A stretch of DNA of 64,000 nucleotides from Methyloceanibacter sp. wino2 (GTDB taxonomy: Bacteria; Pseudomonadota; Alphaproteobacteria; Rhizobiales; Methyloligellaceae), in assembly GCF_003071365.1 (NCBI RefSeq), contig NZ_CP028960.1, positions 186,001 to 250,000 of the forward strand, read 5' to 3'. Position numbers and translations under genes: made by a program. Of the stretch, positions 45,724 through 55,434 are shown piece by piece (the stretch's first letter is position 1; each line of letters opens with the position of its first letter). The notes beneath the pieces were generated by a model. The model worked only from the letters and a program-made list of their open reading frames with translations, did no database searches and was not told the DNA's origin.

Positions 45724-46959
45724 TCAGTCCTGTCCGCGTTGCAGCGCGTCGGAGTCCAGTTCCTCACGGATCATGCGCGGCATGTTCTCGTTGAGCCACT
45801 CGCGCAGCATCGGACGAAGCATCTCTTTGATGCTGTCCTCCAAGGACTTGCCCCCAGGCGTCCCGTGCGGGACGGCGCCGTTGGTGGCCACCGCGACAGT
45901 TTCCTGCGCAATTTCCGCGACGGTCGGCGCGAAGACCGGCGCCGGAGCGGGCTCTACCGGCTCGGCATCCTGAGGCGGCCAGAACGGCGCACTCTCCGTC
46001 TCCTGCTCGGGCTCTGCCTCTTCGAGAACCATCGTGACCTCGGATTCGGCGTCCATCAGGACAAACTCGTCCTCGGCAGGCAGTTCCTCTTCGGCCGCGT
46101 CCTCCGCCATTTCCAAAACGGAATCAACGTCGGGATCGAGGTGCGTCTCCGTATCCGGTTCCGGCGTTTCCATCGGAACGGCCATCGGAATGTCGGTGGG
46201 AAGCGGGATAACACCGGTCGTCGGCTCTTCGGCTTCCGGTTCGGCTGGCGCCGGGGCAGTGAAACTCGGCATGGGCGCCGGGGCCGGCGTCGGAGACTGT
46301 CCGGCCTTGAGTGCCGCAATGGCGCGCTCAAGCGCGGTCGCGGCCTCCTCGCTGGCCGACAATTTGGGGGCCTCGGGGACTGCTTCGGCAACAGGCTCCG
46401 GGAGCGGCGGCGGCGCCATCGGCGGCATTTCGGGCGCAGCCGTCTCTTCCACCGGAAGCTCCATTTCCTCGGGCTCGGCCAACTCGGCGATTTCGACCGT
46501 TTCGAATACCTCTACCGTCTCGACAATCTCGACGGCCGCTTCAGGGACATCGGGCTCGAGGAGATCGGGCTCGAGAACGTCGGCCTGGGCATCGTCCAGC
46601 GCCAGGAGTTCCTCGCTGTCCTCAATCGAATCCACGAACTCGGGTGTCGTATCGACAACCTCGACTGCCTCAGGAAGCTCTTCGGGCTCCTCCTCGATAA
46701 GCTCCAGACCGCCCAGTTCGCCGGTGAGATCCATGATCTCCTCGTCTTCATTGGCCGGTGCGTCGCCGCCGGAAGTCAGAACACGGGCAATGTCGTCGAT
46801 GATCTGGTTGTCGGCTTCGCCCTCAAGCCCCTCGTCTTCGGACTGGGCAGCGGCCTTGTCGGCCGGAGCCTTGCCTGTGTCATCGTCGGTGATGATCCGG
46901 CGGATGGAAGCAAGAATGTCTTCCATCGTCGGTTCAGGAGCGCGCTCGGTGCTGCTCAT
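45724..46959 (-). CDS. popZ: PopZ-like polar organising protein with very long acidic linker
   Basis: The 411-residue protein has the PopZ N-terminal helix (EPTMEDILASIRRIITDDD) and the conserved C-terminal oligomerisation region (KSLEDSIKEMLRPMLREWLNENMPRMIREEL). Between them lie about 330 residues that are strongly acidic and Pro-rich, with no Cys. PopZ forms a polar matrix that anchors ParB and chromosome origins in alphaproteobacteria. The Caulobacter protein is about 177 residues, so the linker is greatly expanded here. It is positioned before valS, its usual neighbour as far as I recall. Confidence 0.92.
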   Translation of the reverse strand: MSSTERAPEPTMEDILASIRRIITDDDTGKAPADKAAAQSEDEGLEGEADNQIIDDIARVLTSGGDAPANEDEEIMDLTGELGGLELIEEEPEELPEAVEVVDTTPEFVDSIEDSEELLALDDAQADVLEPDLLEPDVPEAAVEIVETVEVFETVEIAELAEPEEMELPVEETAAPEMPPMAPPPLPEPVAEAVPEAPKLSASEEAATALERAIAALKAGQSPTPAPAPMPSFTAPAPAEPEAEEPTTGVIPLPTDIPMAVPMETPEPDTETHLDPDVDSVLEMAEDAAEEELPAEDEFVLMDAESEVTMVLEEAEPEQETESAPFWPPQDAEPVEPAPAPVFAPTVAEIAQETVAVATNGAVPHGTPGGKSLEDSIKEMLRPMLREWLNENMPRMIREELDSDALQRGQD

Positions 46960-47112
46960 TACTTAATCCCTTGCCGCCTCTCAAACTGATACTGCCCGGC
47001 GGAAGTCCACCAGGGCCAATCCCAATCAATAACTTAACACAATGCTAACGGCCACGTCTCCGGTTGGCACGGACATTGAGGTCTATAGTTAACGTTGGGG
47101 CTGGGGATTTGT

Positions 47113-48576
47113 TCAGTTATCGGCTAGCGGCGGCTCGGGCGGCGCCAGGCCCCAGAGCTTATTCTTGATGATCTCGTAGTGCTCGAACGGATCGTAGTAA
47201 GGCACTGAAAGTCCCAGTGTTTGGGCATCCATCCGGCCGATTGCGCTATACAGCGAATACTCGGCAACGACCCGGTCGCGGAGCGCCGAAACAAGGCCGA
47301 TCTGGGAGTTGAGGAGTTCACGCTGGGCGTCCAAGACATCCAGCGTGGTGCGCTGGCCGACCTTTTCTTCCTCGCGAACGCCCGTCAGGGCGATCTTGTT
47401 GGCACCAACGGCGGCCTCGGCGGAACGGATCGCCGGCCCCGACGACTGCAGAATGCCCCAGTTGGAGATGACGTCCGCATGGACGCTAAGGCGCGCATTC
47501 TCGACCTCGCGCTTCAACTGGTTATTGGTCTCTTTCGCCTGACGCACTCGGGCCGAGACGCCGCCGCCCTGATAGAGCGGGACGCTGAGGCGCCCGGTCA
47601 CGGACGTGGTCTCGATATCGCTGATCGTGCTGCTCTGGTCGAACGCCTTCTCGTATTGGGCCTCGAGAGAGACCGAGGGGAGCAATTCGCCCATGATCCG
47701 CTCGACGGCGAAGAGCGATGACTCTTCGTTGTAAACGGCCGTCAGGATGACCGGATTCTCACCGTCTCCGAGGGTCATGGCTTCATCGAGCGAGTTCGGA
47801 AGTAGATGACGGATCGACGGCGGCGCCATCAGGGTGCCCGGCGGATGACCGATCACCTGCTCGTACGTCGCCCGGCTGATCTTCAGGTTGGCCTGAGCGG
47901 ATGCCAAAGTCGCCAACGCTTCGGACCGCCGTGCTTCGGCCTGGGCCACATCGGTCCTCGTGACCTCGCCCACATCAAATCGGTCGCGCGTCGCCTTCAA
48001 CTGCTCGGTCAGCACGCGCACGTCGTTCTCGCGAAGGCGCACCACCGCCTGGTCGCGAACCACGTTCACATAGGCAGTCGCGGCATCGAGGAGCACCGTT
48101 TGCTCGACCTGGCGCAAGGTCTCCCGCTGCGCCTGCACGAGGGACTTGGCCTCGCGGATGGCGTTCAAATTCTGAAAGCCGCCGAACAGCAGCTGCGAGA
48201 GCGTCAGGGCGTAGCCATGAGGATGCGTCACACCGCTCGACCCGACACCTCCGCCGAAGGAGGAGAGTACGTTCGCCCTGCCCCTCAGATTGCTGTTCTG
48301 ATTGTTGTAAGCAGTCGATCCGGAACCGGTGATCGTCGGACGCAGACCGGACTTGGCCAGTGCGACTTGCTCATCGATCGCGCGCAACCGCGCACGTTCG
48401 GCATTTAGTACCGGATTGAGAAGATAGGCGTCGGCAAGCGCCTGTTCCAACGACTCGGCGGCGGCGGGCATCGACACCGTGCCCGCGACGAGACAAACAC
48501 CAAGCGCAAAGATGCCGCGGCGCGACGACCGTGCCGCGCGGCCTAACCACAGCCACATACCCTGCAAACCAGACAC
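47113..48576 (-). CDS. tolC: TolC-family outer-membrane efflux channel
   Basis: The GTG at 48576 has AGGAAA upstream and gives 487 residues; an ATG at 48558 is an alternative. The signal peptide ends near MPAAAES. Two outer-membrane efflux repeats follow, with typical segments SLEQALADAYLLNPVLNAERARLRAIDEQVALAKSG and VGQRTTLDVLDAQRELLNSQIGLVSA. Trimeric TolC proteins provide the outer-membrane exit duct for RND pumps and HlyD-type exporters, both of which occur in this window. The tRNA-Cys gene lies beyond it on the opposite strand. Confidence 0.94.
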   Translation of the reverse strand: MSGLQGMWLWLGRAARSSRRGIFALGVCLVAGTVSMPAAAESLEQALADAYLLNPVLNAERARLRAIDEQVALAKSGLRPTITGSGSTAYNNQNSNLRGRANVLSSFGGGVGSSGVTHPHGYALTLSQLLFGGFQNLNAIREAKSLVQAQRETLRQVEQTVLLDAATAYVNVVRDQAVVRLRENDVRVLTEQLKATRDRFDVGEVTRTDVAQAEARRSEALATLASAQANLKISRATYEQVIGHPPGTLMAPPSIRHLLPNSLDEAMTLGDGENPVILTAVYNEESSLFAVERIMGELLPSVSLEAQYEKAFDQSSTISDIETTSVTGRLSVPLYQGGGVSARVRQAKETNNQLKREVENARLSVHADVISNWGILQSSGPAIRSAEAAVGANKIALTGVREEEKVGQRTTLDVLDAQRELLNSQIGLVSALRDRVVAEYSLYSAIGRMDAQTLGLSVPYYDPFEHYEIIKNKLWGLAPPEPPLADN

Positions 48577-48950
48577 TCTGTTTCCTGCTCCCAACGGTCA
48601 ACGGAGCCCCGACCGTTGCCATGTCCCACAATAGAGCAAGCCAAGCGCCAAAAGATACCCAGGAACGGGTTGTCCACTCCCATTTCCGCAAAAAACTCAA
48701 TGCACTGTGGGATCGACGCAACAGTGGCCATACGTCGCGTAAGCCGACATTATTTGTCCATGTTTCGCCGCCCGACGACGGCGGGCGAGCCCTCGTCCGC
48801 TGCGTAAAGCACTTGACCCGGCACAGGCGCGTGTTGTCTATCACCGCGGCGCCCCATGGGCCGTTACTTCCGATTAAGTTGTGGGGTTGTATTCCAAACC
48901 AAAGAGAGGCTGGACACGCGCGATAACTGCGCTAGAAAGTCCAGCCCGAT
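48577..48950. other. Gene-free gap of about 374 bases before tRNA-Cys
   Basis: This region holds the tolC promoter (minus strand) and the tRNA-Cys promoter (plus strand). A long plus-strand frame crossing it starts inside tolC and lacks a ribosome site, so I do not call it a gene. Near the end, GCTGGAC (48909-48915) and GTCCAGC (48939-48945) form an inverted repeat around an inner GCGC pair, just before the tRNA. Confidence 0.65.
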
Positions 48951-49024
48951 GGCCACGTGGCGGAGTGGTGACGCAGCGGACTGCAAATCCGTATACCCCG
49001 GTTCGATTCCGGGCGTGGCCTCCA
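48951..49024 (+). tRNA. tRNA-Cys (anticodon GCA)
   Basis: The acceptor arms GGCCACG and CGTGGCC pair perfectly, followed by U and an encoded CCA. The anticodon GCA lies at 48983-48985 within a seven-base loop (CTGCAAA). The T arm GGTTCGATTCC is canonical. Confidence 0.95.
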
Positions 49025-49045
49025 ACAACCTGCAGGCGCTAGTGC

Positions 49046-49303
49046 CTAAGGTTTTGTTCCATCGACATTTTGCTTCTCGTCCTTGCGCCGGCTCCACCAC
49101 ACGGTGAGCTGACGCCGCCACCGGCGCACGGCCGGCAGATCCACGGACAGAACCAGGACTCCCAAGGGAATCATCCAGAAGCCGAGGACCGGCAGGAAGC
49201 CCAACAGGCCGCCGCCAACGAGAATCGTCCCCAATCCGATTCGCATGGGCTTGGATTTCGGCAGGTGAATGTGATGGTCGAAGATGCGGACCTTGGGGGC
49301 CAT
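49046..49303 (-). CDS. Small membrane protein, PGPGW-like
   Basis: The 85-residue product has a basic N-terminus and two hydrophobic stretches at about 21-38 and 40-55 (ILVGGGLLGFLPVLGFWMIPLGVLVLSVDLP), followed by an Arg/Lys-rich C-terminal tail that should be cytosolic. The pattern resembles the PGPGW putative transmembrane family of proteobacteria, whose function is unknown. It lies between two tRNA genes on the opposite strand. Confidence 0.72.
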   Translation of the reverse strand: MAPKVRIFDHHIHLPKSKPMRIGLGTILVGGGLLGFLPVLGFWMIPLGVLVLSVDLPAVRRWRRQLTVWWSRRKDEKQNVDGTKP

Positions 49304-49528
49304 GCTTTGACGTGCCGGTTCTTGGCTGTGCGTGCGAGCCCAGCCACCTGGTTGAGAAATTGCCCAATTCGACTTGAACCGGACCGATGCCGGAGATAAG
49401 ACCTCCCGGCGCGCGCGGCAACTATCACTAAGGTCCGTTTGTCGCTGGCGCGTAAAGCGCTGGAAAGCACGTCATCGTTTTGCTATCTAGCGCTTCGGCA
49501 CGGCGCGCGACTGACCGCCCTGCCCTGA

Positions 49529-49604
49529 TCCCCGGTAGCTCAGTTGGTAGAGCAAGCGGCTGTTAACCGCTGGGTCGCTGGTTCGAGTCCGGCCCGGGGA
49601 GCCA
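49529..49604 (+). tRNA. tRNA-Asn (anticodon GTT)
   Basis: The acceptor TCCCCGG pairs with CCGGGGA, followed by G and an encoded CCA. The anticodon GTT lies at 49562-49564 in the loop CTGTTAA. The T arm GGTTCGAGTCC is canonical, giving a 76-base tRNA. Confidence 0.96.
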
Positions 49605-49669
49605 CCTCTTTTCCGTAATTACAGACGCGCCCGCACAGGGCGTCCCGCGCGCAGATCTGCGTTCTGCCT

Positions 49670-50884
49670 TCAGGCGGCCGAGAACCGTGACTGCGATCGA
49701 ATGCGGCCCGCAGGCGCAATGGTCTGCTCACCGCCGCCTGTCGTGGTGCAGTCGCCGGCGAATTCGACGCAATTGCGTCCGGACTGTTTCGCCCGGTACA
49801 GCGCCTTGTCGGCGCGCCTCAACAGCGCATCGAGACACGTCGTCTCCCCATCGCTAATTGCAATGCCAATGCTGACCGTCGTCTTCACCGGACGATCGGT
49901 GACGACTGCATCGGCGTCGCAGAAGGCCCTGCGCACAGCCTCCGCAGCATCGAGCGCAGACGCAACGTTCGTGTTCGTAAGGACCGCCGCAAATTCCTCA
50001 CCGCCGTACCGCCCAAACTGCACATCGGGGCCCAGCAGCTTCCCGGCCAGCGATGCGAAGAGCACCAAGACACGGTCGCCAACAAGATGACCGTGGCGAT
50101 CGTTGATCTGTTTGAAATTATCCAGGTCGAGCATCATGACGGCCACCGGCGCACCACCGCACTCCGCAGAGTCAATGGCTCGCTGAGCCTCCTCGAAAAA
50201 GCCCCTGCGGTTGAGCGCGCCGGTCAAGGGATCTGTCAGCGCGGCCAAACGGCTGACCGACTTGTCCCGATCGGTCTCCAGACCAATGATGGCCAGAGCC
50301 AGAACCACGCGCAGGAGCACCGTGGCCAGAATGATCATCGGGAAGAAGGGCGAACCGAACAGGCCGCTTACCGCGTATGGCTGGTAGTCCAGGATGAGAA
50401 GCCAGCTCAAGCCTATTCCTGCCGCGAACAACAGGAGCGTGGTGGGACGAAGTTGGTAAGGCTTGCGGCCTTCCTCGACATGTCTGAGCTCACCTGCGGC
50501 GGCGACCGCGTATGTCGCCCGAATGATGCACGCAAGGGCAACCTGCAAGCCGAGACCCAGCGGAACTGTCAGCAGCAGCCCGATCGGGCCGATCAATGCG
50601 TACAGGATCGAAACCCGGCGGCCGCAGAAACGTCTCGAGGCCGCCCATTTTATGGAGTCTGAGACGACCAGCAGCTCCAAGCCAACGAGCAGTATGGTAG
50701 AAGAGTTGAACTCGCATGCGAGAACAATCGCAAGTATACCGGCACTATCCAGTGCGATGGCACCGCCCCATTCCCCTACCAACTCAGCGTTTTTTTGATG
50801 AAGAGCCGCGCCCACCATCAATACGCCGAGGACAAAGGTAATGACGACGCTCACGGCCGCCATCGTATACATATCCAGGTGCAT
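49670..50884 (-). CDS. Membrane diguanylate cyclase (GGEEF)
   Basis: The 404-residue protein has about seven membrane helices in residues 5-205, then a cytosolic GGDEF domain (about 218-375). The active-site motif reads RYGGEEFA, and the preceding metal stretch is MMLDLDNFKQINDRHGH, so synthesis of cyclic di-GMP is expected. There is no obvious RxxD inhibitory site immediately before the motif (FGRYGGEEF). The helices may form an MHYT/7TM-like sensor, but I cannot name it. Together with the PAS-GGDEF-EAL protein at the left edge, the window has two cyclic di-GMP proteins. Confidence 0.92.
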   Translation of the reverse strand: MHLDMYTMAAVSVVITFVLGVLMVGAALHQKNAELVGEWGGAIALDSAGILAIVLACEFNSSTILLVGLELLVVSDSIKWAASRRFCGRRVSILYALIGPIGLLLTVPLGLGLQVALACIIRATYAVAAAGELRHVEEGRKPYQLRPTTLLLFAAGIGLSWLLILDYQPYAVSGLFGSPFFPMIILATVLLRVVLALAIIGLETDRDKSVSRLAALTDPLTGALNRRGFFEEAQRAIDSAECGGAPVAVMMLDLDNFKQINDRHGHLVGDRVLVLFASLAGKLLGPDVQFGRYGGEEFAAVLTNTNVASALDAAEAVRRAFCDADAVVTDRPVKTTVSIGIAISDGETTCLDALLRRADKALYRAKQSGRNCVEFAGDCTTTGGGEQTIAPAGRIRSQSRFSAA

Positions 50885-51097
50885 GAGAACTCGCAGCAGT
50901 AGTTCCGCTTAACTTCACCATAAATCGCTGGCCGTCTCCAACAATTTATGGATTTCCATAAAACTCGATCGAACGGCTCCCGACTTTTTCATCTGATAAC
51001 CGGCGCCCCTCACGTTATGGTCGCGTGGGGCGATCACCAGAGGCCAGGCGTTGGCCACGGTGCGTGACGGCGCAGCCCGACGGCGCGCCGGGGGAGC

Positions 51098-54000
51098 ATG
51101 GTCTTGAGCGCGTTTTTCATCAGCCGGCCGATCTTCGCGACCGTCCTGGCGATCGTGATCGTCGTGCTGGGCGCCGTTTCCATGCCATTCCTGCCAATCG
51201 GCCAATATCCCCCCATCGCGCCGCCCACGGTTGTGGTGTCCGCGATGTTCACGGGAGCCAACGCCCGCGCGGTCGAGGACAGCGTCACCACGCCTCTCGA
51301 AGAACAGATCAACGGTGTCGAAGGCATGGTCTACATGTCGTCGGTCAGTTCCGATGACGGCACGTCGACGATCACGGTCACGTTCGAGACGGGGTACGAT
51401 CTCGATATCGCCGCGGTCGATGTTCAGAACAACGTCGAAATCGCATCGTCCCAACTGCCCGACGAAGTCGTCCAGGCCGGCGTCACGGTGACGAAGCAGT
51501 CGAGCGACATCACGCTGGCGCCGAATTTGTATTCACCCGACGGCCGCTACGACACGCTGTTCATCAGCAACTACATCACGATCCACATCCTCGACGTCAT
51601 GAAGCGCATCCCCGGCGTCGGCGAGGTGCAGATGTTCGGCGAGCGCACATTCGCCATGCGCATCTGGCTCGATCCCCAGAAGATGGCCAGCCTCGGCGTG
51701 ACCGCCGAGGATGTGACCAAGGCCGTTTCCGACCAGAACCAGGTCGTCGCCGCCGGCGCCCTCGGGCAACAGCCGGCCCCGGAGGGACAGGTGTTCCAGT
51801 TCACCCTGTCGACGCTGGGACGGCTGCAGACGGCCGAGGAGTTCGGCGACATCATCGTCCGCGCCGAATCCGACGGACGGATCGTGCGGATCAATGACAT
51901 CGGCCGCGTGGAACTGGGGGCCGAAGTCTACGACGAGACGGCCAATGTCGACGGCCAGCCCGCCCTGCCCTTCGGGATCTTCCAGCTTCCCGACGCCAAT
52001 GCCATCGACCTGGCGGATGAGGTCGAGGCGGAGATGGCGCGGCTGTCCCAGCGGTTTCCCGAAGGCCTCGAATACGAGATCATCTACGACACGACCCGCT
52101 TCATCCGGGCGTCGATCAAGGAAGTGCTGACGACGCTCGGCTTTGCCATCGCCTTGGTCGTCTTCGTCATCTTCATGTTCCTGCACGGGCTTCGCACCAC
52201 GCTTATTCCGGTCGTGACGATCCCGGTGTGCCTCATAGGAACACTCGCCGCGCTCCTAGCCGTCGGTTTCTCGATCAACACGCTGACGCTGTTCGGAATG
52301 GTGCTTGCCGTCGGTCTGGTCGTCGACGACGCCATCGTCGTCGTCGAGAACGTCGCGCGAAACCTCGAGAGCAAGACCATGGAGGTCCACCAGGCCGCCA
52401 ACGAGGCCATGAAGCAGGTCACGGGTCCCATTGTCGCAACGTCGCTGGTTCTCATGGCCGTCTTTGTCCCCGTGGCTTTCACACCGGGGATCACGGGCGG
52501 GCTCTACAAGCAGTTCGCCCTGACGATCGCCTTCGCCGTCGCGATCTCCGCGTTCAACTCACTGACCTTGAGCCCCGCGCTGTGCGCCGTGCTGTTGAAA
52601 AACGAGGCCAAGAAGAAGCACAAGCTGTTTGCGTGGTTCGACGACGGCTTCGCACGGCTCAACCAGGGCTACGAGCGGCTCGTCGGGATCCTGATCAAGG
52701 GCTGGGTGGTGGTCGTCAGCTTGTTCCTCGTGGCTTTGCTTGTCACGGGCTATCTCTTCAAGACGGTGCCGACAGGCTTCGTCCCGCCGGAGGACCAAGG
52801 CTACTTCATCGTGCTCCTGCAAACGCCCGAAGGAACTTCTCTCCAGCGCACGCAAAAGGTCATGGAGCAGGTCGAGAAGGACCTGATGGCGACGCCGGGT
52901 GTAGCGCATGTGATCGCCTTTGGTGGCTTCAGCCTGCTCAACTCGAACTCGGCACCCAACACGGCATCGCTGTTCGCTATCCTCAAACCTTGGGACGAGC
53001 GCAAAGCCGCCGACGAGCAGCTACTGACGCATATTCTTCCAACGCTGAACGCGAAATTCGCCACGTTCGCCGAGGCGGAGGTCGACGCGGTCAACCCGCC
53101 GTCAATTCCGGGGCTCAGCGCTACCGGAGGATTCCAGTTCGAACTCCAGGACTATAGCGGCGGCACGTTGACCGAACTCGAAAGCGTCACACAGGCCTTC
53201 ATTGCCGCGGCGTCCAAGCGTCCCGAACTCCAGGGCTTGTTCACGACATTCTCCGCGCGGACTCCCGGCTACCGGATCGACGTCGATCGAAACAAGGTCC
53301 TCAGCCAAGGCGTCTCACTCAATGAGGTCTTCACGGCGTTGCAGGTTTATCTCGGCGGCTACTACGTGAACGACTTCAACAAGTTCGGCCGCGTCTACCG
53401 CGTCTATCTGCAGGCAGAGAAGGATGCCCGCGCGCTGACCACGGACATTTCGAAGATCTATGTGAGGAACGACAAAGGCGACATGATCCCCTTGAACGGG
53501 CTTGTCACCCTGAACGCCGAGGTCAGCGCCCGCAATATCAGCCACTACAATCTCTTCAGGTCGGCGCCGATCAACGGCTCTCAAGCACCGGGCTACAGCT
53601 CCAATCAAGCTATTCAGGCCATGGAAGCCGTTGCGGCGGACATCTTGCCGAACACCATGGGCTATGAGTGGACCGGCAACGCCTATCAGGAGATCAAGGC
53701 CGGGAACGTTCTGCCGTACATCTTCGTCCTAGCTCTCCTCATGGTCTTCCTGTGTCTCGCCGCGCAGTACGAGAGCTGGTCCATGCCGTTCGTCGTGATC
53801 CTCGCGGTGCCGCTCGCCATGCTGGGCGCTCTCGGCGCGCAGGCCCTGCGTGGACTGAGCAACGACCTTTACTGCCAAATCGGTCTCATCATGCTCATCG
53901 GCTTGGCGAGCAAGAACGCCATTCTTATCGTCGAGTTCGCGCGCCGCCGCCGCGCCGAAGGCCTATCCATCGAAGAGGCTGCGATCGAAGCGGCACGGAT

Positions 54001-54229
54001 CCGGCTGCGCCCGATCCTCATGACCGCGTTCGCCTTCATCCTCGGCGTGACGCCCCTGGTGTTCAGTACAGGTGCGGGATCAAGTGCGCGGCACTCGCTC
54101 GGCACGGCGGTGTTCGGCGGCATGTTCGCCGCGACCATCCTCAGCCTGTTCGTGGTCCCGGTCTTCTACGTGCTGGTCGAGCGGCTACGGACCAGACATG
54201 CTCAACCCTCTCAACCGTCAGAGGCCTGA
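51098..54229 (+). CDS. RND multidrug efflux pump (HAE1/MexF type)
   Basis: The 1043-residue protein is full length with twelve expected membrane helices and two periplasmic loops. It begins LSAFFISRPIFATVLAIVI and has the proton-relay pair of Asp in GLVVDDAIVVVEN. Signature segments QYPPIAPPTVVVSA and a second-half ILIVEFARRRR follow. It should form a trimeric inner-membrane pump. The start is uncertain: the ATG at 51098 is very close to its GGGGGAG site, while a TTG at 51104 has better spacing. Its adaptor gene is convergent, overlapping its 3' end by 19 bases instead of preceding it in an operon. Confidence 0.96.
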   Translation: MVLSAFFISRPIFATVLAIVIVVLGAVSMPFLPIGQYPPIAPPTVVVSAMFTGANARAVEDSVTTPLEEQINGVEGMVYMSSVSSDDGTSTITVTFETGYDLDIAAVDVQNNVEIASSQLPDEVVQAGVTVTKQSSDITLAPNLYSPDGRYDTLFISNYITIHILDVMKRIPGVGEVQMFGERTFAMRIWLDPQKMASLGVTAEDVTKAVSDQNQVVAAGALGQQPAPEGQVFQFTLSTLGRLQTAEEFGDIIVRAESDGRIVRINDIGRVELGAEVYDETANVDGQPALPFGIFQLPDANAIDLADEVEAEMARLSQRFPEGLEYEIIYDTTRFIRASIKEVLTTLGFAIALVVFVIFMFLHGLRTTLIPVVTIPVCLIGTLAALLAVGFSINTLTLFGMVLAVGLVVDDAIVVVENVARNLESKTMEVHQAANEAMKQVTGPIVATSLVLMAVFVPVAFTPGITGGLYKQFALTIAFAVAISAFNSLTLSPALCAVLLKNEAKKKHKLFAWFDDGFARLNQGYERLVGILIKGWVVVVSLFLVALLVTGYLFKTVPTGFVPPEDQGYFIVLLQTPEGTSLQRTQKVMEQVEKDLMATPGVAHVIAFGGFSLLNSNSAPNTASLFAILKPWDERKAADEQLLTHILPTLNAKFATFAEAEVDAVNPPSIPGLSATGGFQFELQDYSGGTLTELESVTQAFIAAASKRPELQGLFTTFSARTPGYRIDVDRNKVLSQGVSLNEVFTALQVYLGGYYVNDFNKFGRVYRVYLQAEKDARALTTDISKIYVRNDKGDMIPLNGLVTLNAEVSARNISHYNLFRSAPINGSQAPGYSSNQAIQAMEAVAADILPNTMGYEWTGNAYQEIKAGNVLPYIFVLALLMVFLCLAAQYESWSMPFVVILAVPLAMLGALGAQALRGLSNDLYCQIGLIMLIGLASKNAILIVEFARRRRAEGLSIEEAAIEAARIRLRPILMTAFAFILGVTPLVFSTGAGSSARHSLGTAVFGGMFAATILSLFVVPVFYVLVERLRTRHAQPSQPSEA

Positions 54230-55434
54230 GCCTCCTGTTTGTCCGCACCCGTCTTTCCGGAGGCCTTGCTTCCCGGCGTCACGATCTCGACTTCCGCGCC
54301 GGCATGGACCTTCTGTAGGCCCGTGACGACGACCCGGTCGCCCGGCTTGACGCCCTTCTCGATGACGTAGCTCGACTCGTATTCGGGGCCGATCGTGACG
54401 CTCTGCCGGTTTACCTTTTCGTCCTTGCCAACCACATAGACGTAGTGCCCACCTTCGTCCTGGGCCACGGCCTTCGCCGGGATCAGGACGACTCGGTGCT
54501 TGTCCGCGAGTGTGACCTTCGCCGTCACGAACTGACCGGGCCGCTGGGTCTTGTCGGGATTGGGGATGACCGCCCGCATCTTGATGGTGCCGGTATTGGG
54601 ATCGACCTGGTTGTCCACGAAGTCGACGGCACCCTCATGGGAAAAGGCCGTGCCGGACGACAGCACCATGGCGACCTTCAGCGGCCCCTTTGCCTGGAAC
54701 GGCACCATCTTCTGATAGTCTTCTTCGCTCGGGCTGAAATAGACATAGATCGGATCAAGCTGGACGAGCGTCGTGAGCAGCGTGTCTTCCGCGCTCACGA
54801 GGTTGCCGATATTGACAAGCGTGTTGCTCACGCGTCCGTCGATCGGCGCCGTGACGGTTGCGTAATCCAGATTGAGCTTGGCGTTCTGCAGCGCGGCCTG
54901 ACTGGCCGCCAATTCGCCTGCCGCCTCGATGGCTTCGGCGCGCGTAGACTCGTACTTCTGGACCGATGCCGTGCCTTCGTCTTTCAGCTTCTCGTATCGC
55001 GTAAGCTGCTCCTTAGCGAAATCCAGCCGCCCCTGGTTCTGCTCAAGCTCTGCCTTGTTCTGGTCCACCTCGGCTTGAAACGGCCGCTGGTCGATCACGA
55101 ACAGCACGTCGCCCTTTTTGACGTCAGCCCCTTCCGTGAACGGCCGTTCCGTCAAATAGCCTTGGACCTTGGCGCGCACGTCAACGAGCTTGACCGCCGC
55201 CGTCTGGCCCACGAACTCGTCGACGAGCGGGATCTCGGCGGACTCCGCCGTGGCGACTTCCACCTGCTGTTTGGCGGCTTGGTCCGGCTTGGCGTTGCCC
55301 CCGTCGCACCCGGCAAGGAGAAGCGGCAGACAGAGCGCCACCCAAACAGCTCCCGGCAAGCGCTCTCGCACCTCTCGCCGACCGTGCGGGCGCTCATGAC
55401 GAAGACGTCGCATTTCCAATTCGGTGGAACTCAT
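54211..55434 (-). CDS. RND periplasmic adaptor lipoprotein (MexE/AcrA type)
   Basis: The 407-residue protein has a signal peptide with lipobox LLLAGC, so it is probably a lipoprotein. It shows the lipoyl half VRAKVQGYLTERPFTEGADVKKGDVLFVID, a helical hairpin (about 118-180) and the second lipoyl half LDYATVTAPIDGRVSNTLVNIGNLV, then barrel and membrane-proximal domains. Adaptors of this class connect RND pumps to TolC. The ATG at 55434 has AGGATC upstream. It converges with the pump gene, and the two coding regions overlap by 19 bases at their ends. Confidence 0.95.
   Translation of the reverse strand: MSSTELEMRRLRHERPHGRREVRERLPGAVWVALCLPLLLAGCDGGNAKPDQAAKQQVEVATAESAEIPLVDEFVGQTAAVKLVDVRAKVQGYLTERPFTEGADVKKGDVLFVIDQRPFQAEVDQNKAELEQNQGRLDFAKEQLTRYEKLKDEGTASVQKYESTRAEAIEAAGELAASQAALQNAKLNLDYATVTAPIDGRVSNTLVNIGNLVSAEDTLLTTLVQLDPIYVYFSPSEEDYQKMVPFQAKGPLKVAMVLSSGTAFSHEGAVDFVDNQVDPNTGTIKMRAVIPNPDKTQRPGQFVTAKVTLADKHRVVLIPAKAVAQDEGGHYVYVVGKDEKVNRQSVTIGPEYESSYVIEKGVKPGDRVVVTGLQKVHAGAEVEIVTPGSKASGKTGADKQEAQASDG

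Noticed and set aside
48531-48926. Plus-strand frame of 131 codons before tRNA-Cys
   Set aside because: It begins opposite the tolC leader, lacks a ribosome site and ends just before the tRNA without any recognisable product.
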